This document shows, piece by piece, positions 1 to 5,109 of a DNA stretch of 5,208 nt. Position numbers and translations under genes: made by a program. The DNA is from DRGT01 sp035685445 (GTDB lineage: Archaea; Thermoproteota; Nitrososphaeria; Nitrososphaerales; Nitrosopumilaceae): the NCBI GenBank assembly GCA_035685445.1, contig DASSAK010000019.1, positions 1-5,208 on the forward strand, written 5' to 3'. Below the pieces are notes generated by a model, which was not told the origin of the DNA, did no database searches, and saw only the letters and a program-made list of their open reading frames with translations. How positions within the stretch are numbered: position 1 is the first letter of the stretch; each line of letters opens with the position of its first letter.

Positions 1-1
1 A

Positions 2-682
2 CATTCTTCTTTTGGTGGAATTGCATTAGGATTAATGGCAGGAATTTATCCATTATGGACTGCATACGCAGTTTCTCTTGGAAGCGCGCTAGTAATTACA
101 AGAATTAGAAACAAGTTCAAAATTTCTGGTGATGCATCTGTGGCAGTTTTACTTTCATCTGGAATTGCAGCTGGATTAGTTTTGATTAGTCTTTCTAGTG
201 GATTTACAATTGATATTTTTAGCTTCTTGTTTGGAAGCATTCTTTTAATAAGCACTCAAGACACAATCTTGATTCTTATTCTTACAGGCATAATTCTAGT
301 CATAATTTTGCTTCTTCATAGACAACTAGTCTATTCTACATTTAATGAGGAGCAAGCCCAAGTTAGTGGAATTCCTGTTGAAAAAATCAACTATCTAATT
401 ATTTTTCTTGCAGGAATTACTGTCGTAACGTCAATTCAGCTTGTCGGAATATTATTAATTTCAGCGTTATTTGTGATACCAAATGTTACTGCGATAATGT
501 ATGGTAAAGGATTCAAACAAACTTCGTTACTTTCAATTTGTTTTGCTGTATTTTCAGTAGTAATGGGAATCACTATATCTTATATTTTTGATATTACGCC
601 TGCTGGAACAATTGTGTTACTTTCAATTGGACTTTTTGTTGCAACTATGGGAATAAAAGCTGTTGGTCTAGTAAAGAGCTAA
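2..682 (+). CDS. Metal ABC transporter permease, ZnuB/TroC/MntB type (5' end outside window)
   Basis: Membrane subunit of an ABC-3 family importer, which moves Zn, Mn or Fe inward using a partner ATPase and a binding protein (family knowledge). The frame is open from base 2 and reads HSSFGGIALG ahead of the first Met at base 35. That resembles the conserved H-[AS]-x-FGG-IGLG stretch inside family members, so Met 35 is internal and the start lies left of the window. About 226 residues are visible, against roughly 260-290 for the family, so perhaps 40-60 are missing. Several hydrophobic helices follow. The hallmark stretch is present: a loop with FNEEQAQVSGIPV, then a helix ending in VGILLISALFVIPNVTA, matching the family pattern of an E-x-A...G loop followed by vG-x-LL...alL-x-P-x-tA. 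The metal cannot be told from the permease. It ends in TAA, overlapping the stop of the convergent CopC/CopD fusion gene. Confidence 0.88.
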   Translation, partial: HSSFGGIALGLMAGIYPLWTAYAVSLGSALVITRIRNKFKISGDASVAVLLSSGIAAGLVLISLSSGFTIDIFSFLFGSILLISTQDTILILILTGIILVIILLLHRQLVYSTFNEEQAQVSGIPVEKINYLIIFLAGITVVTSIQLVGILLISALFVIPNVTAIMYGKGFKQTSLLSICFAVFSVVMGITISYIFDITPAGTIVLLSIGLFVATMGIKAVGLVKS

Positions 683-3450
683 GAAGAAATTAGCGAATTA
701 ATTCTTCTTTTATCTTTTACATTCTTTACAAAGAATAATGATGTTGCAATAATTCCCAACGAAATTAATGGTGATACAATTTCTGCATATTTTGGTTCAT
801 ATCCTTGTTCCTCAATAGAAACTATTCCTGCTGAGGGAATTTCAGTGATTTCTATCTTTCCAATCTTTCCACCACGTTGTTCTGCAAACCAGATGTTATT
901 TTCATCATCTACTGTCATAAACTGAACAAAAGATGTTTGAGTTGGGATGGGAATTTCAATCATATTATTTGCATCTGGATTATATACTGCAAATTTATCA
1001 ACTACGTGTAATGCAATCCAAATGTTTTGAAATTTATCAAAGGTTGGATCATTTGGTAATGCAGTAGTATCTACCACTGGAATTTTTTCATAAGTTTCTA
1101 AAATTGGATTAAACTTTACAATTCCACCGCCTTCATCGTGTTCTGAAATCCAAATGTTTCCATGTTTATCAAAAGTTAGAGTTTCTAAAATCGAAAATGA
1201 TTCAGGTGATGGAATCTCCCTTATATCATCTGTTTTAAGATCAATATATCCAATTTGCCCTTCAAGTGTTTGGGTAAACCACATCTTTCCACTAGGATCA
1301 TATAGTAAACCAAATGGACCTGAATCAGTAGTTGGGAGTTTGAATTCTTTGAACTCGGCAGTTTTTTGATTGTATTTTAGAATAGCATTTTTTGTAGGCA
1401 CAGAAATCCACACATTGTTATCAGAATCAACCTCCAAAAATACTGGCCGTGGGGCTGCAATCAACGGTTGCAACTCTGGAAGAGAAATTATCTGAAACTC
1501 TTCTGTATTTGGATTAAAAACACCAATTTTTTCTGCTGGTGTATCTGTAAACCAAACCTTTCCATCATTATCAATTGTTAATGAAACTGAAATCTGTCCA
1601 TCAAATTCAAATGATTCAAGCTGTTGATTGTCAAGTGAAAACTTCCAAAGTTTTGGTGCAGTTGAATCACTTATCCAAATTGTATCTTCTCCATCATAAA
1701 CTGGATAAAGAGGTCCTGCAAATTCAGGAAAATCATATTCAATTAATTCTACTTTAAGATCATCTAGTCGTGGTTTTACAAGTAAATTTAGAAAAACACT
1801 CTCATTTTGATTTTTAGTTCTTTGTGCTTCTATCTCAATCTGCCAATTTCCAGAGAAACCAAATGTTACTTCACCTCTAAATTCATTTTCGCTTATTTGA
1901 TTCATTGGGATTTCAATTGGGGCTATGTTACGTAACGGATTTGAAACTCTTACTTTGAGTTGATCAAAATCAGAAAATGGTTTTCCAATAGTATCAGCCA
2001 CAGTTAGAGAAATAACATTTTTTCCACTTGTGAACGGTGTAATCTTTACATCAAACTTTGCATTTTCAGAAAATTCTATTGTGTTATATTCCTGAATTAT
2101 CTGCTGGGCTTCAGCTTGTTGTATTTCTCCAGCAGGTAATGTGCCATTTGCTAACAAAGCTACAACACCTAATAATGCAATACCTAATGCAGCTTCCACT
2201 TTTAATGGATTTTTTAATTTCTTTGAGACTACTATGGAATCATTTTGAAAATTTTTAATGGCAGGATTTTGAATTTTATATTGATGATGCCCACCGATAC
2301 CAATCATTATTGCCGCAAGAATAATTTTTGTTATGATTAATTTTCCATATGTGGATTCTGTAATCATCCCAACATCATCTTCAAGAAACCACATTAGCGT
2401 TGGACCAGAAATTATTACAACCCCTATCATCATTACAAACACTATAGAAAATCGTGGAATAGCAGCAAGTGCTAATTTTTCCCCAATTCCGTTTTTGAGC
2501 AAAGAAAGTGAGGGTAATAACGTAAAAGCAAAAAAGATTATTCCTCCTATCCAAACTGCTGCAACAAGATTATGAATATAATCAAGTATAACAGGAGGGG
2601 CTATTTCACTGGCTGCTCCATGACCCATCATGGTAGTAGTTGCAATCAACGCAAGTGATAATACAACCAGAGGAATCTGATTTTTTACTGAAAGTGTTTT
2701 AGTTCTTTCCATAGAAAACCAGAGACCTAGAAGAATTACAGTTATTGTCATACGAATGATCCATGTTTCTCCAAATGAAGTTTGTAATGCATCAAATGCC
2801 GAAGTTTGTAATCTTATTGTATGCACAGCTAGCATCAAAATGTTTGAAGCAAAAACAACGATGAGTCCAATGCCAATTAGTGACAAAAATTTACTATGAT
2901 AGATCGACTGAAATTTTTTAAAATTATTTTTAATCAAAGTTTTATTTTGCGTTCCCCATATCATTAATGATGCAATCATTCCGCCAAGTACAATTGTTTG
3001 ACCAACAAATCCAGGAAATCTTGAAGCTGCTTCTGGAAGGAACACGATATCAAAAACATCTATGTCAGTTTCACTAGGTTCCTCTAGTTGTACATCTCCT
3101 ACACCAATTACGAATGCATAATTAACTAAATGCCCATCAACTTTTGATAAGACTTTGCTTGTTACAGTGTAAATACCATTTTCTAGCGGTGGTGTAGAAA
3201 CAATTAATGACTTTTCATTTTCATAATAACGAACATCTTTGTTATCAATTTGGTTTCCTGTATCATCAAAAACTTCAACAGTACTAAAGTCAAGCTCAAC
3301 CGCTTCGGAATATTTTGTAATAATCTCAGTTACTCCTACTGGAGCAGTTGATGATCGTGGTGGATTAGTTTCTTCTAAAAATGGATGGGCCATAGCTGAT
3401 GGTAAACTGATCATTAAAATCAATAATGAAGCAAAAAGTAATTTTTTCAT
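679..3450 (-). CDS. CopC-CopD copper protein fused to a YtkA/FixH-like domain and a seven-bladed Vgb-like propeller
   Basis: A 923-residue exported membrane protein. Residues 1-21 are a signal peptide (MKKLLFASLL... ending SAMA), so the mature protein begins HPF. Residues 22-118 are CopC-like: the new N-terminal His22, with D105 and H107 in VDGH, matches the Cu(II) site of CopC. Residues ~148-434 hold about eight membrane segments of the CopD type, with T-x-FG-x-x-W (224-230), MMGHG (H277), HNLVAAVWIGG (H293), PRFS (332-335) and GGHHQ (H388/H389). Residues ~455-562 form a beta-rich YtkA/FixH-like domain with SGNWQIEIEA. Residues ~575-870 carry seven propeller blades. Residues 891-908 are a last membrane helix with the basic tail KNVKDKRR. 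An even number of CopD helices places CopC, YtkA-like domain and propeller all outside the cell, and the basic tail inside. Known CopD proteins handle copper transport across the membrane; a role in copper acquisition or delivery is inferred. ATG start; the promoter geometry suggests a leaderless transcript. Confidence 0.9.
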   Translation of the reverse strand: MKKLLFASLLILMISLPSAMAHPFLEETNPPRSSTAPVGVTEIITKYSEAVELDFSTVEVFDDTGNQIDNKDVRYYENEKSLIVSTPPLENGIYTVTSKVLSKVDGHLVNYAFVIGVGDVQLEEPSETDIDVFDIVFLPEAASRFPGFVGQTIVLGGMIASLMIWGTQNKTLIKNNFKKFQSIYHSKFLSLIGIGLIVVFASNILMLAVHTIRLQTSAFDALQTSFGETWIIRMTITVILLGLWFSMERTKTLSVKNQIPLVVLSLALIATTTMMGHGAASEIAPPVILDYIHNLVAAVWIGGIIFFAFTLLPSLSLLKNGIGEKLALAAIPRFSIVFVMMIGVVIISGPTLMWFLEDDVGMITESTYGKLIITKIILAAIMIGIGGHHQYKIQNPAIKNFQNDSIVVSKKLKNPLKVEAALGIALLGVVALLANGTLPAGEIQQAEAQQIIQEYNTIEFSENAKFDVKITPFTSGKNVISLTVADTIGKPFSDFDQLKVRVSNPLRNIAPIEIPMNQISENEFRGEVTFGFSGNWQIEIEAQRTKNQNESVFLNLLVKPRLDDLKVELIEYDFPEFAGPLYPVYDGEDTIWISDSTAPKLWKFSLDNQQLESFEFDGQISVSLTIDNDGKVWFTDTPAEKIGVFNPNTEEFQIISLPELQPLIAAPRPVFLEVDSDNNVWISVPTKNAILKYNQKTAEFKEFKLPTTDSGPFGLLYDPSGKMWFTQTLEGQIGYIDLKTDDIREIPSPESFSILETLTFDKHGNIWISEHDEGGGIVKFNPILETYEKIPVVDTTALPNDPTFDKFQNIWIALHVVDKFAVYNPDANNMIEIPIPTQTSFVQFMTVDDENNIWFAEQRGGKIGKIEITEIPSAGIVSIEEQGYEPKYAEIVSPLISLGIIATSLFFVKNVKDKRRINSLISS
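681..718 (+). terminator. Possible intrinsic terminator of the ABC permease gene
   Basis: Just at the permease stop, AAGAAGAA (681-688) pairs with TTCTTCTT (702-709). Two further T-A pairs extend the stem after a bulged A at 689, leaving an 8-base loop (692-699). A T-rich tail, TTTTATCTTTT, follows to 718. The whole element lies inside the last codons of the convergent fusion gene, so the same bases also encode that protein's C-terminal tail. The stem is AT-rich and weak. Archaeal termination depends mainly on the T tract, so this is a candidate only. Confidence 0.4.
841..1728 (-). repeat. Seven tandem Vgb/NHL-like propeller blades within the fusion protein (residues ~575-870)
   Basis: Seven repeats share a core of the form (N/G)-x-x-W-(I/F)-(S/T/A), followed by a K/I-x-x-(F/Y)-N-x-x-(T)-x-x-(F/Y) strand and a short I/L-P turn. 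The tryptophans are at residues 592, 633, 681, 724, 767, 811 and 854, spaced 41, 48, 43, 43, 44 and 43 residues apart. Examples are KVWFTDTPAEKIGVFNPNT and NIWFAEQRGGKIGKI. This periodicity fits the streptogramin lyase (Vgb) superfamily fold, which has seven blades. Blade identity between repeats is modest, so these are old repeats, not a recent expansion. The predicted location is outside the membrane, and enzyme activity is not claimed. Confidence 0.85.
3097..3387 (-). other. CopC domain with N-terminal His copper site (residues 22-118 of the fusion)
   Basis: This is the part of the fusion gene that codes for the CopC-like beta sandwich. It opens with HPFLEETNPP, close to the H-x-x-L-x-x-x-x-P start of mature CopC proteins, contains STPPLENGIYTV, and ends with SKVDGHLVNYAFVIGVG. 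Predicted signal cleavage after A21 leaves His22 as residue 1. D105 and H107 would complete a Cu(II) site as in CopC. There is no Met-rich segment, so the Cu(I) site of PcoC-like forms is not seen. Confidence 0.85.
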
Positions 3451-3470
3451 TTTATTTACATTCTACCTTC

Positions 3471-3482
3471 AATTAATTTAAA
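3471..3482 (-). promoter_or_regulatory. TATA-like box for the CopC/CopD fusion gene
   Basis: On the minus strand this reads TTTAAATTAATT, centred about 26 bases before the ATG at 3450. In archaea the box centre lies about 25-27 bases from the transcript start, so transcription would begin at or next to the ATG, giving a leaderless mRNA. In agreement, no well-placed Shine-Dalgarno site is seen: the nearest candidate, GAAGGT, is about 14 bases away. Confidence 0.5.
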
Positions 3483-3518
3483 CACACTTACTTTGTGGTT
3501 TTCGAAAATTTAAGTAAT

Positions 3519-3526
3519 AATTATAA
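3519..3526 (+). promoter_or_regulatory. TATA-like box for the small anchored protein gene
   Basis: AATTATAA is centred about 27 bases before the GTG at 3550, which suits a leaderless transcript starting there. A second AT-rich candidate, TTTAAGTAA at 3509-3517, would suit a start near the TTG at 3541. No Shine-Dalgarno site precedes either codon. The region is AT-rich, so either box could arise by chance. Confidence 0.45.
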
Positions 3527-3541
3527 CATGTGAAACATGTT
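3525..3541. promoter_or_regulatory. Perfect 7-bp inverted repeat, candidate operator
   Basis: AACATGT-gaa-ACATGTT is a perfect 7-bp inverted repeat with a 3-base spacer. Each arm also holds the self-complementary hexamer ACATGT, so the two hexamers repeat directly every 9 bases. It sits between the TATA-like box and the start codon of the + strand gene, in the shared divergent promoter region. A dimeric repressor bound here would block transcription of the + strand gene and lies about 45 bases upstream of the other gene's TATA box. No regulator gene is visible in the window. If transcribed, it could instead form a very tight hairpin. Confidence 0.4.
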
Positions 3542-3549
3542 TGCAAAAC

Positions 3550-4170
3550 GTGAAATTATCGTTAATTTTTGCTAGTTTATTATTGATTGGAATTCCATCT
3601 GCTTTTGCTCACACATCAGACTTTGTTGGCCCATACGAATTTGAAGTAGGGTGGGAAGAAGAGCCTCCTGTTGTTGGCTTGCCAAATTTCATAGTTTTTG
3701 AAATTACAGAAAGCCCATCAGAGGGAGTAAAATCGGGAATTACAAACGCATTCAAGAACATGGATGTCACCATAAAATTCGGTGGTGTTGAAAAAGTAAT
3801 GGACATAATTTCTGATCCAAAGCCTGGTCATTACAAATCAAAAATTATTCCAACAAAAACTGGTTCTATAGTACTTGAATTTGGTGGAGAGCTTAATGGT
3901 GTACCAGTTGATCTTACATTGCATCCTGAAGCTGTAGAAAACACTGCAGTACTTGACTTTCCCCCAAGACAAGCTTCCTCAAACGAAGAAATTGGACCAT
4001 TAAAAAATGCTTTATCCTCACTTCAAAAGGATGTAAGTGATCTAAAATCTGGTGTTGCTTCAGTTGATAGTACAACTGATGAGAATACATACAACTTTGC
4101 TGTCCTAGGGTTATCATTAGGAACAGCTGCAGTAATCTTAGCGATAATTGCTATGTTAAAAAGAAAATAA
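3550..4170 (+). CDS. Secreted, C-terminally membrane-anchored protein of unknown function, with mature N-terminal His
   Basis: I do not recognise a named family with certainty. With the GTG start it has 206 residues. Residues 1-20 are a signal peptide (MKLSLIFASLL... ending SAFA), so the mature protein begins HTSDF. Residues ~21-136 look beta-rich, with GPYEFEVGWEEEPPVVGLPN, GHYKSKIIPTKTG and a run to LTLHPEAV. This layout recalls YtkA/FixH-like or copper-associated exported beta domains, but that is only a resemblance. Residues ~146-175 (EEIGPLKNALSSLQKDVSDL) could form a short amphipathic helix or coiled coil. Residues ~183-202 are a membrane helix, with the basic end KRK inside. An earlier in-frame TTG at 3541 would add three residues; GTG is preferred because MKLS gives a compact signal peptide like that of the divergent gene and fits the TATA spacing. 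No in-frame ATG exists before the upstream stop at 3511. Sharing a promoter region with the CopC/CopD fusion suggests a copper-related role. Confidence 0.85.
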   Translation: MKLSLIFASLLLIGIPSAFAHTSDFVGPYEFEVGWEEEPPVVGLPNFIVFEITESPSEGVKSGITNAFKNMDVTIKFGGVEKVMDIISDPKPGHYKSKIIPTKTGSIVLEFGGELNGVPVDLTLHPEAVENTAVLDFPPRQASSNEEIGPLKNALSSLQKDVSDLKSGVASVDSTTDENTYNFAVLGLSLGTAAVILAIIAMLKRK

Positions 4171-4174
4171 GAAA
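4158..4174 (-). terminator. Oligo-T terminator candidate for the plastocyanin gene
   Basis: Read on the minus strand, TTTCTTATTTTCTTTTT begins about 10 bases after the plastocyanin stop codon. T-rich tracts of this kind are the main intrinsic termination signal in archaea. It overlaps the final codons (KRK-stop) of the convergent + strand gene. No hairpin is needed or clearly seen. Confidence 0.45.
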
Positions 4175-4184
4175 GAGTATTTTC

Positions 4185-5039
4185 CTAAAGTTTTGGAATT
4201 ACTCTAGATTTTGCACTGATTGCTATGATGCTCACAATAGCTACGCCAAGAATCATCATTGCAATTGTTCCAAACTCTGGTACAATTTTCTTTGTTGCTA
4301 CTTCACCTATTGGTCCAGTAAATGGTTCATTTATTCCAAACCCTAGGAATTCAACATTTACGTTTACAGGTTTTGCATCAGAAGCTGCTGCTGGTAATGC
4401 CATTGTCTTATGAGTCATTTTACCATCATGGTCATGAACTCCTGTATCATCAAGAACGGTTTTACCATCTTGTGTTGCTTTGATATTGTAGTTGACATGT
4501 TCAACAGATTTTCCCATTTCAGTAAATGTTACTGTAATGTCCATTGTTTGACCTGCTTTTCCTTGAGTAGTTTGAATGTCTACCATTAATCCTTCTCCTC
4601 CGGCACCTTCTGCTTCAACAATTACAGTTCCTACCATCCATGGATGTACCATACAGAAATAATCGAAGGTTCCTTCTGTATCGAATGTGTGTTCAAAAGT
4701 TTCTTCTGACATAATCATTCCGCTATCAAATCCATTTGGTAGTGATGTGCCTACAGTATCAGGATTTTCTTTTAGATTTCCTGCTGTTACTGTATGTGGA
4801 GCTGTGTCATCGTTAGACCATGTTACTTCTCCACCAACAGAAACTGTTACTGTCGCTGGAATGTAACATTCGTCAGTTTCTTCACATCCTGGAACGCCAG
4901 AACCTAACGCTATACTAACATCTGCATTTGGATGATCTGCAAACGCTGTTGGTGCTGATAATCCAACTACAATTGCAAAAAGAACGAAGAATGAGCCCAA
5001 TGTTATTGCTTTCATTAGGGAAAGTTCATTATGGGACAC
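4185..5039 (-). CDS. Plastocyanin-like blue copper protein with PEFG-CTERM anchor
   Basis: A 284-residue exported single-electron carrier. After a signal peptide (hydrophobic core ~11-28, ending TAFA at 34) comes a cupredoxin domain (~36-143). All four type 1 copper ligands are visible: H82 in PHTVTAG, then C129, H132 and M135 in FCMVHPWM. C52 and C58 (GCEETDEC) may form a disulfide. A second beta domain (~150-245) includes VEHVNYNIKATQ and the His-rich VHDHDGKMTH (H202, H204, H210, M208). The tail has PEFG at 254-257, a membrane helix (~258-275) and a basic end (AKSRVIPKL), the PEFG-CTERM layout of thaumarchaeal surface proteins. A likely job is electron transfer outside the membrane in the copper-based respiratory chain. 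The GTG start at 5039 has a Shine-Dalgarno site 7 bases before it. The ATG at 5013-5015 would give a 276-residue protein with a more typical signal peptide (MKAITLG) and cannot be excluded. Confidence 0.92.
   Translation of the reverse strand: MSHNELSLMKAITLGSFFVLFAIVVGLSAPTAFADHPNADVSIALGSGVPGCEETDECYIPATVTVSVGGEVTWSNDDTAPHTVTAGNLKENPDTVGTSLPNGFDSGMIMSEETFEHTFDTEGTFDYFCMVHPWMVGTVIVEAEGAGGEGLMVDIQTTQGKAGQTMDITVTFTEMGKSVEHVNYNIKATQDGKTVLDDTGVHDHDGKMTHKTMALPAAASDAKPVNVNVEFLGFGINEPFTGPIGEVATKKIVPEFGTIAMMILGVAIVSIIAISAKSRVIPKL
4611..4871 (-). other. Cupredoxin domain with complete type 1 copper site (residues 57-143 of the plastocyanin)
   Basis: This segment codes for the blue-copper core: CYIPATVTVSVGGEVTWSND, the first His ligand in DTAPHTVTAG, the acidic/Met loop FDSGMIMSEETFEHTFD, and the ligand loop YFCMVHPWMVGTVIVE. 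The Cys-x-x-His-x-x-Met spacing is that of short-loop cupredoxins such as plastocyanin and amicyanin. No ligand is missing. Confidence 0.9.
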
Positions 5040-5046
5040 ATAAAAA

Positions 5047-5053
5047 CCTCTCT
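5047..5053 (-). promoter_or_regulatory. Shine-Dalgarno site of the plastocyanin gene
   Basis: The minus strand reads AGAGAGG, then TTTTTAT, then GTG (5039-5037). The 7-base spacing to GTG is good and favours that codon as a start. The same site is 5 bases from an out-of-frame ATG at 5041-5039, and 31 bases from the in-frame ATG at 5015-5013, which has no site of its own. In a region where the two neighbouring genes seem leaderless, this gene has a leader. Confidence 0.55.
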
Positions 5054-5083
5054 TGAATTCTCAGATCAAATACTGCTATTTTT

Positions 5084-5092
5084 CTATATAAT
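5084..5092 (-). promoter_or_regulatory. TATA box of the plastocyanin gene
   Basis: The minus strand reads ATTATATAG, the best TATA box in the window. It predicts a transcript start near 5063, giving a leader of about 24 bases that contains the AGAGAGG site. It lies about 18 bases after the stop of the upstream minus-strand gene, so the plastocyanin is probably transcribed on its own. Confidence 0.6.
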
Positions 5093-5109
5093 ACAACATT
5101 AGAACCAAA

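Noticed and set aside
46..255. Minus-strand open frame of 69 codons inside the permease gene
   Set aside because: Antisense to a clearly conserved permease reading frame, with no signal peptide, domain or promoter of its own.
841..1728. Streptogramin B lyase (antibiotic resistance) activity for the propeller
   Set aside because: The fold matches, but the catalytic residues cannot be placed by eye, and an external, membrane-tethered domain on a copper protein does not fit a cytoplasmic drug-cleaving enzyme.
1154..2575. Four + strand open frames (starting at 1154, 1575, 2058 and 2333) inside the fusion gene
   Set aside because: They are shadows of the 923-codon minus-strand gene, which has clear domains throughout. 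Their translations are low-complexity and lack recognisable features.
3239..3481. + strand open frame of 80 codons across the start of the fusion gene
   Set aside because: Antisense to the signal peptide and CopC domain; no credible start signals.
3537..3575. ATG at 3537 as the start of the small protein gene
   Set aside because: It is in another frame and reaches a stop after 12 codons; the real frame has only TTG 3541 or GTG 3550.
3609..4117. Two minus-strand open frames inside the small anchored protein gene
   Set aside because: The + strand frame has a signal peptide and a C-terminal helix; these antisense frames have neither.
4225..4413. + strand open frame inside the plastocyanin gene
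   Set aside because: Antisense to the PEFG tail and His-rich domain; no independent support.
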